Source of the DNA: an uncultured Clostridia bacterium
GTDB taxonomy: Bacteria; Bacillota; Clostridia; Christensenellales; CAG-917
Assembly (NCBI GenBank): GCA_946056785.1
Contig: CAMGKS010000087.1
Span: 1 to 5,558 of the forward strand
DNA: 5,558 nucleotides
Direction of reading: 5' to 3'
Below, one piece after another: positions 1-5,449 of this stretch. How positions within the stretch are numbered: position 1 is the first letter of the stretch; each line of letters opens with the position of its first letter. The translations under genes were made by a program, and so were the position numbers. The notes beneath the pieces are model-generated. The model did not search any database, was not told the DNA's origin, and saw only the letters and a list, made by a program, of their open reading frames with translations.

Positions 1-3000
1 AGAAGCTCTTTTTAACAGAGCCTTCGTTTACGGCGGCAAATCCGCCGACGAAATCAGAAGCGGACGTTTTATCGTAAGCTTTTGCCGAACAGCCGCTTAT
101 CACGCCCTTGTTAAGTGCGGTAAATCCGCCGGCATAAGACTTGCATACCGATACCGCATTGGTTATAACAGATTTAACGCATGAATCTGCACTGCTATTT
201 GAAATCGTTCCTTTAAGGTTTGCCCCTGCAAAACCGCCTGCATAAGGATTGATTCTTACGTTGTTTGTCGTTACGTAAACGCTTGCGAGCGTCTTACAAT
301 TTGTTATTGTTCCGCCGTCGTTAGTTCCGACGACGCCGCCTACGTATCCGTTGTATTCGGAAACGAAAACCGCATTTCCTTTCATTTCAACGTTTATTTC
401 GCCGTTTGTAGCGCAACCGCTGATTGTTCCCTTATTGACAGCGGCGATAATACCGCAATAGATGTTTTCTTTTGAAGAGGTATAATTTATATCTGCTTGT
501 ATCGTAAGGTTTTTGATTGTACCGTTATTTATACCTATAAAACCGGTATAACCGTTATCTCCGGAAATCGTAAAGTTATTTATCTTAAAGCCGTTTCCTT
601 CGATAATGCCGTTAAATTCGCTTACGGTATTAAATTCGACGCCCCACATATCTATATCGTTTAAGAAGTAGTAATTTGCGTTTTTGTCAATTGACTTAAT
701 ATCCGAAGCAACCGTTACGTAATTATAATTTTTATACGTCTTTTCCCAAACGGCACTGACTTTAATCGTTTCTATTGTCTTTAACGGCATCTTGTAGGTA
801 AACGCTCCGTTGTTTTCCGCAGTAACAAGAGTTCCGTCGCTTAATGCATAACCTTTAAACGTATAACCTAACTTCGTCAAGGCAGGAATCGCATAAGTTT
901 CGACGTTTTCGCCGTTTGCATTTTCAACCCATTGAGTAACAATTTCATAGAGTTTTTTATTTCCGTCGTAAAGTTCGAGAGTTGACATAATAACCTCTTC
1001 CTCTTCTTCTACGACAGGAGTTTCAGGTTCTGTAGGAGTTTCAGGCTCTGTAGGAGTTTCGGTTTCTTCGCCCTCGTCAGGAGTTTCGACAGGTTGCGAC
1101 GGTTGTTCCTCAACAGGAGTTTCCGGCTCTACCGGATCTACAGGAGTCTCGGTTGTAGTTTCGCTTTCCGACGGAATTTCGACAGGAGCTACGTAACCAT
1201 CGTCATACGTTACGATAATCGTCTTTGTAACAGAGTCGTCGGCTTTAAGCGTAACTTTTATTGTTTCGGTAAATTGATGTTTTGCCGTTGTAATGAAGAA
1301 CTGTCCGCCATAATACGTTATGTAGCCGTTTTCCATTTCGAAGTCGAAATTGCTACGGTTAAGGCTTTCTGTTTCAATACCGAATTCGCTTACTTTAAAC
1401 TTGTTGACGGCAAGTTTATTGAGTTGCGTAATAGGGCTTATCGAATCGATATTTCCGTTAAGAGTAATTCTTTTTGTAGTTTTAATCGTCGTTTCGGTTT
1501 CTACGAAATCGGTATAAATCTCGTCTGTACCGAAATCGAAGAGTTTTACGCTGTAATCGTCGCCTACGATTTTAAAGCCGACGAACACTTTTCCGTAAAC
1601 TTCGTATCCGACAAACAAACCGACTTCACCGTAAATCACGCCTATTTTCTCTTCGGCGTTTATATCCGTTTTTAACGAAATTCCTTTGACGGTGAGATAA
1701 ATACCTGCGTCGCCTTTAATTCCGATTCTTATGTTTTTAGACATTCCGACGATAGAGAAATATACATCGACTCGGATACCTGTCTTAACGGTAACCGCGC
1801 CCATAATCATCGTATCGTTTGAGCTGTCTTTCGATTTTATATGATAAAATTCCTGACTGTCTTCGCCGTCCTTTTCAATCGACCTTACGCCTAAAGTATC
1901 GGAACTTTGCATTTCGAGATCGGTAAAGATTTCTCCCTGCACCTGAACTCCGATAATCCATTTAAATCCGATGTTGGCGGTAATCGGCGTATTAGGAATT
2001 ACGTACGTAAAATCTTCACAAAGAGGAACTTCAAAAGTTTTTCCGAACGACTTTGCCTCGCCAAGTACCTTGCTAGGAATGTTTGAGCGATCTTGAAGGA
2101 TAGCCGTTATTTCCGCCGCAAGCTGCTCGTCGTTTTCGATAAGAACGTCGTCTTCGGCGTCTTTCCATTGAACGGCAAGAGAAATTTTATGTTTCGTGTT
2201 TGCGGTAATCGCAAAATCGTACGTCGTTTTCAAACCGGTTTCGATGTTTGCTTTTACGTCGTAAGAAATGACGCCGCTATATTTAAGTTCGACGTAAAGT
2301 TTTCCCGTCTGCTCGCCTGCGGTATATCCGCCTTTATAGGCTATAACCGCGTCGATGACTATATCGTTGTTTTCGTTTACGCTTGCTTTAAATGAAATCG
2401 TAAAGTCGTTTAAATCAGGGAGAGAGAACGCAGCGTTCGCTTCGCTTACCTGTTCGATTGCGGAAACGAAACGCAAATACATGTCGGATTCGCTAATAGA
2501 TTGTTTAACGGCTTCTTCATCGATTTTTTCGAGGTCAAGCAAGGAGCAATCGAATTTTTCAACCGTATAAATATCGAGCTTTTCATAAACTTCGCTTACC
2601 GTCGGTTCGCATAAAGAAAGCATAAACTTGTTGTTTTCGACCGGTGTAATATCCGTGACTTTCGAATACTCGAAATCTTCACTTGACGAATAAATTTTCA
2701 AAATGCTGTCCGGACCTATCGTGCCGTCGCCGACAATAATACCACCCTCTGCAGTTTCGTATTCTCCGACCTTAATCTCGACGATTGTTTCCTTTTCTTC
2801 GCAAACGGAAACTATTTCTTTATGTATCGAGAAGTTCAATTCGTCAAATTCTTCTTTTCCGACAAAACTGACGCCCGATTGAAGAATGCTTATTTTATAA
2901 GTTTCGCCGGCTACGTACAAACCGTCCTTTTTGACAATTCTGTAAAACCCGAAACCGTCGCTTATAACTTCTATTCCGACAGAGTTGCCGTTACGGTCGG

Positions 3001-3295
3001 TTATGGAAATAAAATCACCAAGATTGTCCGAATCGAGCTCCGTTTCAGATTCGATAGTAAATTCGCAATCGGCAGAACAATCGTTGATTTGTTGAGACGT
3101 ATCGTATATGCCGTCTAAGCTGTCGATTATCGCAACTTCCGTCACTTCAGGCTCTTCCGTTTCGATTGTCGGAGTATCCGCCGGTGTTTTCGCAGGTTGC
3201 GTTGAGTCGCTGTTGCATGCGACGAGAATGCCTATCGATAAAATCAACAGCAATACTAAAAATAGCACTTTCGATTTTTTAAAAAGGTTTTTCAT
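1..3295 (-). CDS. Large surface lipoprotein with Flg_new and GLUG-type repeats (C-terminus outside window)
   Basis: The frame is open for 1098 codons with no stop and leaves the window at the left edge, so only the N-terminal part is seen. Residues 1-27 are a lipoprotein signal: basic start (MKNLFKKSK), hydrophobic core, lipobox L-V-A-C with the lipidated Cys at 27. A Thr/Pro/Glu spacer follows (about 28-50). Residues 50-700 are beta-rich, with alternating Gly and hydrophobic residues, and match no family I can name. Residues 704-769 are a Pro/Glu/Thr linker with repeated E-T-P and five Glu (763-767). Residues 771-850 resemble the Listeria-Bacteroides (Flg_new / InlB B-repeat) fold, with the hallmark LGYTFKGYALSDG near 809-821. 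From about 885 come GLUG-type beta-helix units. The likely role is adhesion or surface binding (inference). The start is the ATG placed 5 nt after AAGGGGAG. No anchor or catalytic domain is visible, and the C-terminus is missing. Confidence 0.9.
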   Translation of the reverse strand, partial: MKNLFKKSKVLFLVLLLILSIGILVACNSDSTQPAKTPADTPTIETEEPEVTEVAIIDSLDGIYDTSQQINDCSADCEFTIESETELDSDNLGDFISITDRNGNSVGIEVISDGFGFYRIVKKDGLYVAGETYKISILQSGVSFVGKEEFDELNFSIHKEIVSVCEEKETIVEIKVGEYETAEGGIIVGDGTIGPDSILKIYSSSEDFEYSKVTDITPVENNKFMLSLCEPTVSEVYEKLDIYTVEKFDCSLLDLEKIDEEAVKQSISESDMYLRFVSAIEQVSEANAAFSLPDLNDFTISFKASVNENNDIVIDAVIAYKGGYTAGEQTGKLYVELKYSGVISYDVKANIETGLKTTYDFAITANTKHKISLAVQWKDAEDDVLIENDEQLAAEITAILQDRSNIPSKVLGEAKSFGKTFEVPLCEDFTYVIPNTPITANIGFKWIIGVQVQGEIFTDLEMQSSDTLGVRSIEKDGEDSQEFYHIKSKDSSNDTMIMGAVTVKTGIRVDVYFSIVGMSKNIRIGIKGDAGIYLTVKGISLKTDINAEEKIGVIYGEVGLFVGYEVYGKVFVGFKIVGDDYSVKLFDFGTDEIYTDFVETETTIKTTKRITLNGNIDSISPITQLNKLAVNKFKVSEFGIETESLNRSNFDFEMENGYITYYGGQFFITTAKHQFTETIKVTLKADDSVTKTIIVTYDDGYVAPVEIPSESETTTETPVDPVEPETPVEEQPSQPVETPDEGEETETPTEPETPTEPETPVVEEEEEVIMSTLELYDGNKKLYEIVTQWVENANGENVETYAIPALTKLGYTFKGYALSDGTLVTAENNGAFTYKMPLKTIETIKVSAVWEKTYKNYNYVTVASDIKSIDKNANYYFLNDIDMWGVEFNTVSEFNGIIEGNGFKINNFTISGDNGYTGFIGINNGTIKNLTIQADINYTSSKENIYCGIIAAVNKGTISGCATNGEINVEMKGNAVFVSEYNGYVGGVVGTNDGGTITNCKTLASVYVTTNNVRINPYAGGFAGANLKGTISNSSADSCVKSVITNAVSVCKSYAGGFTALNKGVISGCSAKAYDKTSASDFVGGFAAVNEGSVKKSF
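2..544 (-). repeat. Series of GLUG-type beta-helix repeats in the lipoprotein
   Basis: Residues 918-1098 contain six copies of a degenerate motif of the form G-G-F-x-A/G-x-N-x-G-x-I, starting near residues 918, 948, 986, 1020, 1056 and 1084, so 28-38 residues apart. Just before them, residues 894-911 (FNGIIEGNGFKINNFTI) match the usual entry strand of GLUG-containing proteins, which reads roughly F-G-x-x-x-G-N-G-x-x-I-x-N. GLUG repeats are known from secreted and surface proteins, where they are thought to stack into a beta-helix. The series continues past the left edge, so the copy number is a minimum. Confidence 0.7.
989..1186 (-). repeat. Pro/Glu/Thr-rich linker in the lipoprotein
   Basis: This stretch encodes residues 704-769. 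It contains several near-repeats of E-T-P with Val or Thr and ends in five consecutive Glu (763-767). The DNA repeats reflect the peptide: the plus-strand motif aggagttt recurs. Such acidic, proline-rich segments usually act as extended spacers between surface domains. It separates the unrecognised N-terminal beta-rich half from the repeat domains. Its short repeats are a plausible site of length variation between strains (inference). Confidence 0.75.
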
Positions 3296-3300
3296 AATGT

Positions 3301-3308
3301 CTCCCCTT
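3301..3308 (-). promoter_or_regulatory. Strong ribosome binding site of the lipoprotein gene
   Basis: On the minus strand AAGGGGAG lies 5 nt before the ATG at 3295-3293. It fixes this start, which also gives a proper signal peptide. The G-run is complementary to the C-tract of the putative small RNA at 5023-5120. Confidence 0.85.
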
Positions 3309-3350
3309 TATATGAACTAGCCCTTCTTAACGCAAATAAAATTTCAACCA

Positions 3351-3397
3351 AAATAAACCTTTATTTCGCCCGATTGACAAAACAAAAAGCTGTTTTG
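3351..3397 (-). promoter_or_regulatory. Two hairpins in the lipoprotein mRNA leader
   Basis: The predicted leader (about 3417 to 3296) holds two perfect inverted repeats. CAAAACA at 3378-3384 pairs with TGTTTTG at 3391-3397 (7 bp, 6-nt loop). AAATAAA at 3351-3357 pairs with TTTATTT at 3360-3366 across a 2-nt centre, realistically 6 bp with a 4-nt loop. Both are AT-rich and the second is short-looped, so they could be chance. I recognise no riboswitch class here. Confidence 0.35.
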
Positions 3398-3423
3398 ATT
3401 AAATTTTAGAATTTTCCTCTTTT

Positions 3424-3452
3424 ATTCTATCCCCAAAATTCCCATCAGTCAA
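3424..3452 (-). promoter_or_regulatory. Sigma-A promoter for the lipoprotein gene
   Basis: Read on the minus strand, TTGACT (3452-3447) is the -35 and TAGAAT (3429-3424) the -10, with an exact 17-bp spacer. Each hexamer has one mismatch to consensus. Transcription would start near 3417, giving a leader of about 120 nt. It points away from the trxB promoter. Confidence 0.75.
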
Positions 3453-3606
3453 TACCAAAACTGAAATTCAAGTGGCTTTTTGGCATAAACACGCCGCTAA
3501 AACCTTAATTTTTGCTCTTTTACCGTTTCCTAAAACATTTTAGCCGATCGATTGCTCTTTTACTTTATGCACAATGGCTGATAAGGTTCGACTTTATTCC
3601 TAAGAC
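3453..3606. other. Divergent inter-promoter region with a 12-bp direct repeat
   Basis: The region lies between the -35 boxes of the two divergent promoters, and no coding frame in it is convincing. The word ttgctcttttac occurs twice, at 3512-3523 and 3552-3563, 40 bp apart start to start (about four helical turns). The inverted pair GCTAAAA (3496-3502) and TTTTAGC (3538-3544) flanks the first copy. A CGATCG palindrome lies at 3545-3550. These could be operator sequences for one or both genes, but I match them to no known regulator. Confidence 0.35.
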
Positions 3607-3635
3607 TTGACTTTACGTCCGTTCGACAATATAAT
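3607..3635 (+). promoter_or_regulatory. Sigma-A promoter for trxB
   Basis: TTGACT (3607-3612) and a perfect TATAAT (3630-3635) are separated by exactly 17 bp, close to the ideal housekeeping promoter. Transcription would begin near 3642, leaving a leader of about 130 nt before trxB. No upstream gene reads into trxB, so this is probably its sole promoter. Confidence 0.8.
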
Positions 3636-3698
3636 TTAATCAGTCTGTTTTTGTTGTCGGTTTTAACAGTAAAAAAGCGGCAATAATCATAGCGAACA

Positions 3699-3739
3699 CG
3701 GCGTTTAAAAGGAAGAAAATTTTAAACTTTATTCCGCCG
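3699..3739 (+). promoter_or_regulatory. Hairpin in the trxB leader
   Basis: GTTTAAAA (3703-3710) and TTTTAAAC (3720-3727) form an 8-bp stem with a 9-nt purine-rich loop. CGGC directly outside it (3699-3702) can pair with GCCG (3736-3739) across an 8-nt bulge. The structure ends about 27 nt before the ribosome binding site, so it could affect mRNA stability or translation. It is not followed by a T-tract, so it is not a terminator. No known riboswitch was recognised. Confidence 0.4.
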
Positions 3740-3765
3740 TTCTTACCTATTATATTATATGTTTC

Positions 3766-3769
3766 GGAG
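3766..3769 (+). promoter_or_regulatory. trxB ribosome binding site that decides the start
   Basis: GGAG at 3766-3769 lies 5 nt before the ATG at 3775. The in-frame GTG at 3769 overlaps this site and would have no ribosome binding site of its own, so the ATG is preferred. It gives the usual N-terminus MEYDVIIIGGG. Confidence 0.8.
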
Positions 3770-3774
3770 TGATT

Positions 3775-4677
3775 ATGGAGTACGACGTAATTATTATCGG
3801 CGGTGGTCCAGCAGGCCTTACCGCTGCGATATACGCAACAAGGGGCGGACTTAAAACCGCTATCGTCGAAAAGCAATCGGCGGGCGGACAGATTGCTTTA
3901 TCAAGCGTGGTTGAAAATTATCCTGCCGCCGAAAAAATGAGCGGTTTCGAGCTTGCCATGAAGATGATGACTCAAGCCGAATCTTTCGGTGCGGAATTTA
4001 TATACGACGACGTGCTTTCCGTCGACTACAACGAAAAAGCCGTTGCCTTGGCAAGCGGCTTACTGTTGAAGGCAAAAACCTTAATCATAGCTACGGGGGC
4101 GAGACCACGACTTCTGGGACTTGACAGCGAAGCAAGGCTCACGGGACAAGGCGTTTCATATTGCGCAACGTGCGACGGAGCGTTTTTCAAAGGTAAAACC
4201 GTAGCGGTTACGGGCGGCGGAAATACGGCGGTTGAAGACGCGCTTTATCTCAAAAATTTTGCAAAAAAAGTTTATCTTATACACCGTCGTGATAAACTTA
4301 CGGCAGAAAAGGCTTTGCAAAATGCACTTTTTAACAGCGATATCGAAATTTTATGGAATAAAACCGTAAACGTCATAAACGGCGAAAATAAAGTGGAAAG
4401 CGTCACGTTATCCGACACGTTGAACGGCGAACAAATTAATCTTGCTCTCGACGGCCTTTTCATAGCGATAGGTCGGGTGCCGCAAACTTCCCTTTGCAAA
4501 GAACTTAATCTCGACGGACAAGGCTACGTAATAACGAAAGAAGATATGTCTACCGAATTCAAAGGCGTTTACGTCGCAGGCGATCTGAGACAAAAGCCTT
4601 TAAGGCAAGTTGTCACCGCATGTAGCGACGGAGCCATTGCCGCCGCATCGGCAATTAAATATATTTCCGAAAATTAA
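3775..4677 (+). CDS. trxB: Thioredoxin reductase (NADPH), FAD-dependent
   Basis: This cytoplasmic flavoenzyme passes electrons from NADPH through FAD and a redox-active disulfide to thioredoxin, sustaining ribonucleotide reduction and disulfide repair. The product is 300 residues, near the usual 305-320. The FAD-binding motif GGGPAG is at 9-14, and GGQI at 37-40 is the usual flavin-contact region. The second FAD segment, ATGARPR, is at 106-112. The catalytic CATC is at 130-133, followed by Asp134. The NADPH Rossmann motif GGGNTA is at 147-152, with HRR at 170-172. The C-terminal FAD motif AGDLRQKPLRQVVTACSDG is at 268-286. The third Arg of the NADPH phosphate-binding pattern (Arg181 in E. coli) appears to be Thr176. 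It has its own promoter and terminator and no visible thioredoxin gene beside it. A ferredoxin- or NADH-linked variant is possible but less likely given the intact HRR. Confidence 0.95.
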   Translation: MEYDVIIIGGGPAGLTAAIYATRGGLKTAIVEKQSAGGQIALSSVVENYPAAEKMSGFELAMKMMTQAESFGAEFIYDDVLSVDYNEKAVALASGLLLKAKTLIIATGARPRLLGLDSEARLTGQGVSYCATCDGAFFKGKTVAVTGGGNTAVEDALYLKNFAKKVYLIHRRDKLTAEKALQNALFNSDIEILWNKTVNVINGENKVESVTLSDTLNGEQINLALDGLFIAIGRVPQTSLCKELNLDGQGYVITKEDMSTEFKGVYVAGDLRQKPLRQVVTACSDGAIAAASAIKYISEN

Positions 4678-4725
4678 AACCGCCTTGCTTTAACCATATT
4701 TATACTTTAATTTTAACTTTAATAG

Positions 4726-4786
4726 AACCGAGTTTGCGTAAAGCTGTTTAGCTTAAATCGCTTAACGCGGTTTTATTTTTTTGTTT
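4726..4786 (+). terminator. Intrinsic terminator of trxB
   Basis: AACCG (4726-4730) pairs with CGGTT (4768-4772). Inside, GTT/AAC and GCG/CGC extend the arm, and a tip hairpin AAGCT/AGCTT (4741-4745 / 4750-4754) closes on GTTT. A T-rich run follows at 4771-4782. The 3' arm GCGGTTTT (4767-4774) can also pair perfectly with AAAACCGC at 4676-4683, overlapping the trxB stop codon, so two folds compete. Confidence 0.7.
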
Positions 4787-4850
4787 TCTTTTATGCCGTA
4801 AATTTATTTTCAATGCGCTTACGCTTATATTTAATCAATCTGACGCATAC

Positions 4851-4885
4851 AAAACACTGATTTTTAACAAAAATGTGTTTTTTTT
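4851..4885 (+). terminator. Second intrinsic terminator downstream of trxB
   Basis: AAAACAC (4851-4857) pairs with GTGTTTT (4875-4881). After a 2-nt bulge, ATTTTT (4860-4865) pairs with AAAAAT (4869-4874) around an AAC loop. Eight T residues follow from 4878. It is AT-rich but long. It could back up the trxB terminator, about 100 nt upstream, and insulate the next promoter. No separate promoter was seen between the two terminators. Confidence 0.55.
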
Positions 4886-4944
4886 CGATTTTATTTTTCA
4901 GTTTTGTTAAAATTTAAGCATTTTAAACGTATTTTCACAACTTT

Positions 4945-5016
4945 TTATCATTTTTAAAAATTTTTTTAATTTTTTTATGATTTTTTGTTGACATATATAT
5001 ATTTCGGTGTTATTAT
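4945..5016 (+). promoter_or_regulatory. Strong sigma-A promoter with upstream A/T tracts
   Basis: The -35 is a perfect TTGACA (4988-4993), the spacer is exactly 17 bp, and the -10 is TATTAT (5011-5016), one mismatch from consensus. Upstream, 4945-4987 is almost pure T and A with several T-runs, like an UP element or bent DNA that increases initiation. Transcription should start near 5023. No convincing protein gene lies downstream; the product appears to be the small RNA described next. Confidence 0.75.
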
Positions 5017-5022
5017 CTAGCT

Positions 5023-5120
5023 GTAATCAAGAGACGGAAGTCCTTGATATTAAATAGCTCATAATTTTCCCCCTTATCATAAAGACGAAACGGCACGATA
5101 TATATTGTGTCGTTTTGTTT
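5023..5120 (+). ncRNA. Putative small RNA with a 5' hairpin and exposed C-tract
   Basis: A strong promoter and a strong terminator bracket about 98 nt, the size of a regulatory RNA. The 5' end folds into a hairpin: ATCAAG (5026-5031) with CTTGAT (5043-5048), a one-base bulge, GAC (5033-5035) with GTC (5040-5042), and a GGAA tetraloop of the GNRA type at 5036-5039. A middle part of about 32 nt (5049-5080) seems unpaired and holds CCCCC (5069-5073) flanked by T runs. C-rich single-stranded seeds are known in Gram-positive small RNAs that bind Shine-Dalgarno sequences, for example the Rsa family of Staphylococcus aureus. It is not SRP RNA, 6S, tmRNA, RNase P or a tRNA by anything I can recognise. 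The reading as a trans-acting regulator is inference. A leader RNA with a transcription-attenuating terminator is the main alternative, but no gene follows. Confidence 0.55.
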
Positions 5121-5121
5121 T
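5081..5121 (+). terminator. Strong intrinsic terminator of the putative small RNA
   Basis: AAACGGCACGATAT (5088-5101) pairs with ATATTGTGTCGTTT (5102-5115), allowing G-U pairs, so the stem is about 12 bp around a 4-nt tip. It extends outward through 5082-5087 with 5116-5121. The 3' arm runs into TTTTGTTTT (5113-5121). On the minus strand no such T-tract follows, so it terminates plus-strand transcription. Confidence 0.75.
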
Positions 5122-5411
5122 GCCGATTTTCGTTTTCTGTTTATCGCTATCCAAAACGCAGATTTATTCCGATGATAAAATTTTAAGCATACGTTTGAAG
5201 GACGTTTTATATTTAGTTTTTCCGCCAATCGGACGCTCGGTTGCAAATTTTTTACGATTGTTGCATAAACTGAAATCGCCAGATACTGTCTTTTTGATAC
5301 CTGTCTCATTATTTTGAAACGTAGCAACGTTATTTTTAAATTAAAACATATAAATTTAACGACGTCGGAGAAACGACGTTTGTAATGCTGCGGCAGCTTT
5401 TTACGCAAAAT
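5122..5411. other. Non-coding region with small hairpins
   Basis: I see no protein gene supported by a ribosome binding site here. Two short stems lie near the end: ACGTCG with CGACGT around a GAGAAA loop (about 5363-5380), and GCTG with CAGC around CGG, followed by five T (about 5388-5403). A weak promoter-like pair, TTGAAA (5314-5319) and TAAATT (5337-5342) with a 17-bp spacer, would direct transcription through these stems to the terminator at 5412-5435. That would be an RNA of about 85 nt, weakly supported. Confidence 0.3.
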
Positions 5412-5435
5412 AAAAAGGGATATGATCCCTTTTTT
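5412..5435. terminator. Perfect bidirectional intrinsic terminator
   Basis: AAAAAGGGAT (5412-5421) and ATCCCTTTTT (5425-5434) are perfect inverted repeats around a 3-nt centre, with an extra T at 5435. The core is GGGAT/ATCCC with A-runs and T-runs on either side, so it can end transcripts from both directions. It may serve an RNA from 5122-5411 on the plus strand, or a minus-strand gene beyond the right edge. Confidence 0.75.
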
Positions 5436-5449
5436 AGTCGCATAACGTG

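Noticed and set aside
1094..3320. Several plus-strand frames of 70-193 codons across the lipoprotein gene
   Set aside because: They are antisense shadows of the continuous 1098-codon minus-strand frame, rich in Phe, Arg and Tyr, and lack ribosome binding sites.
3374..3402. A plus-strand TTGACA at 3374-3379 as a second trxB promoter
   Set aside because: No acceptable -10 lies at 16-18 bp, and the promoter at 3607-3635 is far better.
4272..4593. Minus-strand frames inside trxB
   Set aside because: They lie antisense to a complete, conserved enzyme gene and show no recognisable domain.
5027..5075. An 11-residue minus-strand peptide (ATG at 5062) behind AAGGGGG with 6-nt spacing
   Set aside because: The ribosome binding site looks good, but it is the complement of the small RNA's C-tract. 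No minus-strand promoter was found, and the frame is only 12 codons including the stop.
5023..5120. SRP RNA, because of the GGAA tetraloop near GAC/GTC
   Set aside because: The conserved asymmetric and symmetric internal loops of the SRP domain are missing; only the tetraloop is similar.
5105..5317. A 70-codon plus-strand frame with a hydrophobic start
   Set aside because: It begins inside the terminator stem of the putative small RNA, has no ribosome binding site, and its sequence looks like translated AT-rich spacer.
5013..5408. A 131-codon minus-strand frame with a basic product
   Set aside because: It starts with TTG without a ribosome binding site, directly beside a terminator hairpin. 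It runs antisense through the whole putative small RNA, its terminator and its promoter -10, and resembles no family. A real gene remains possible but is less supported than the RNA reading.
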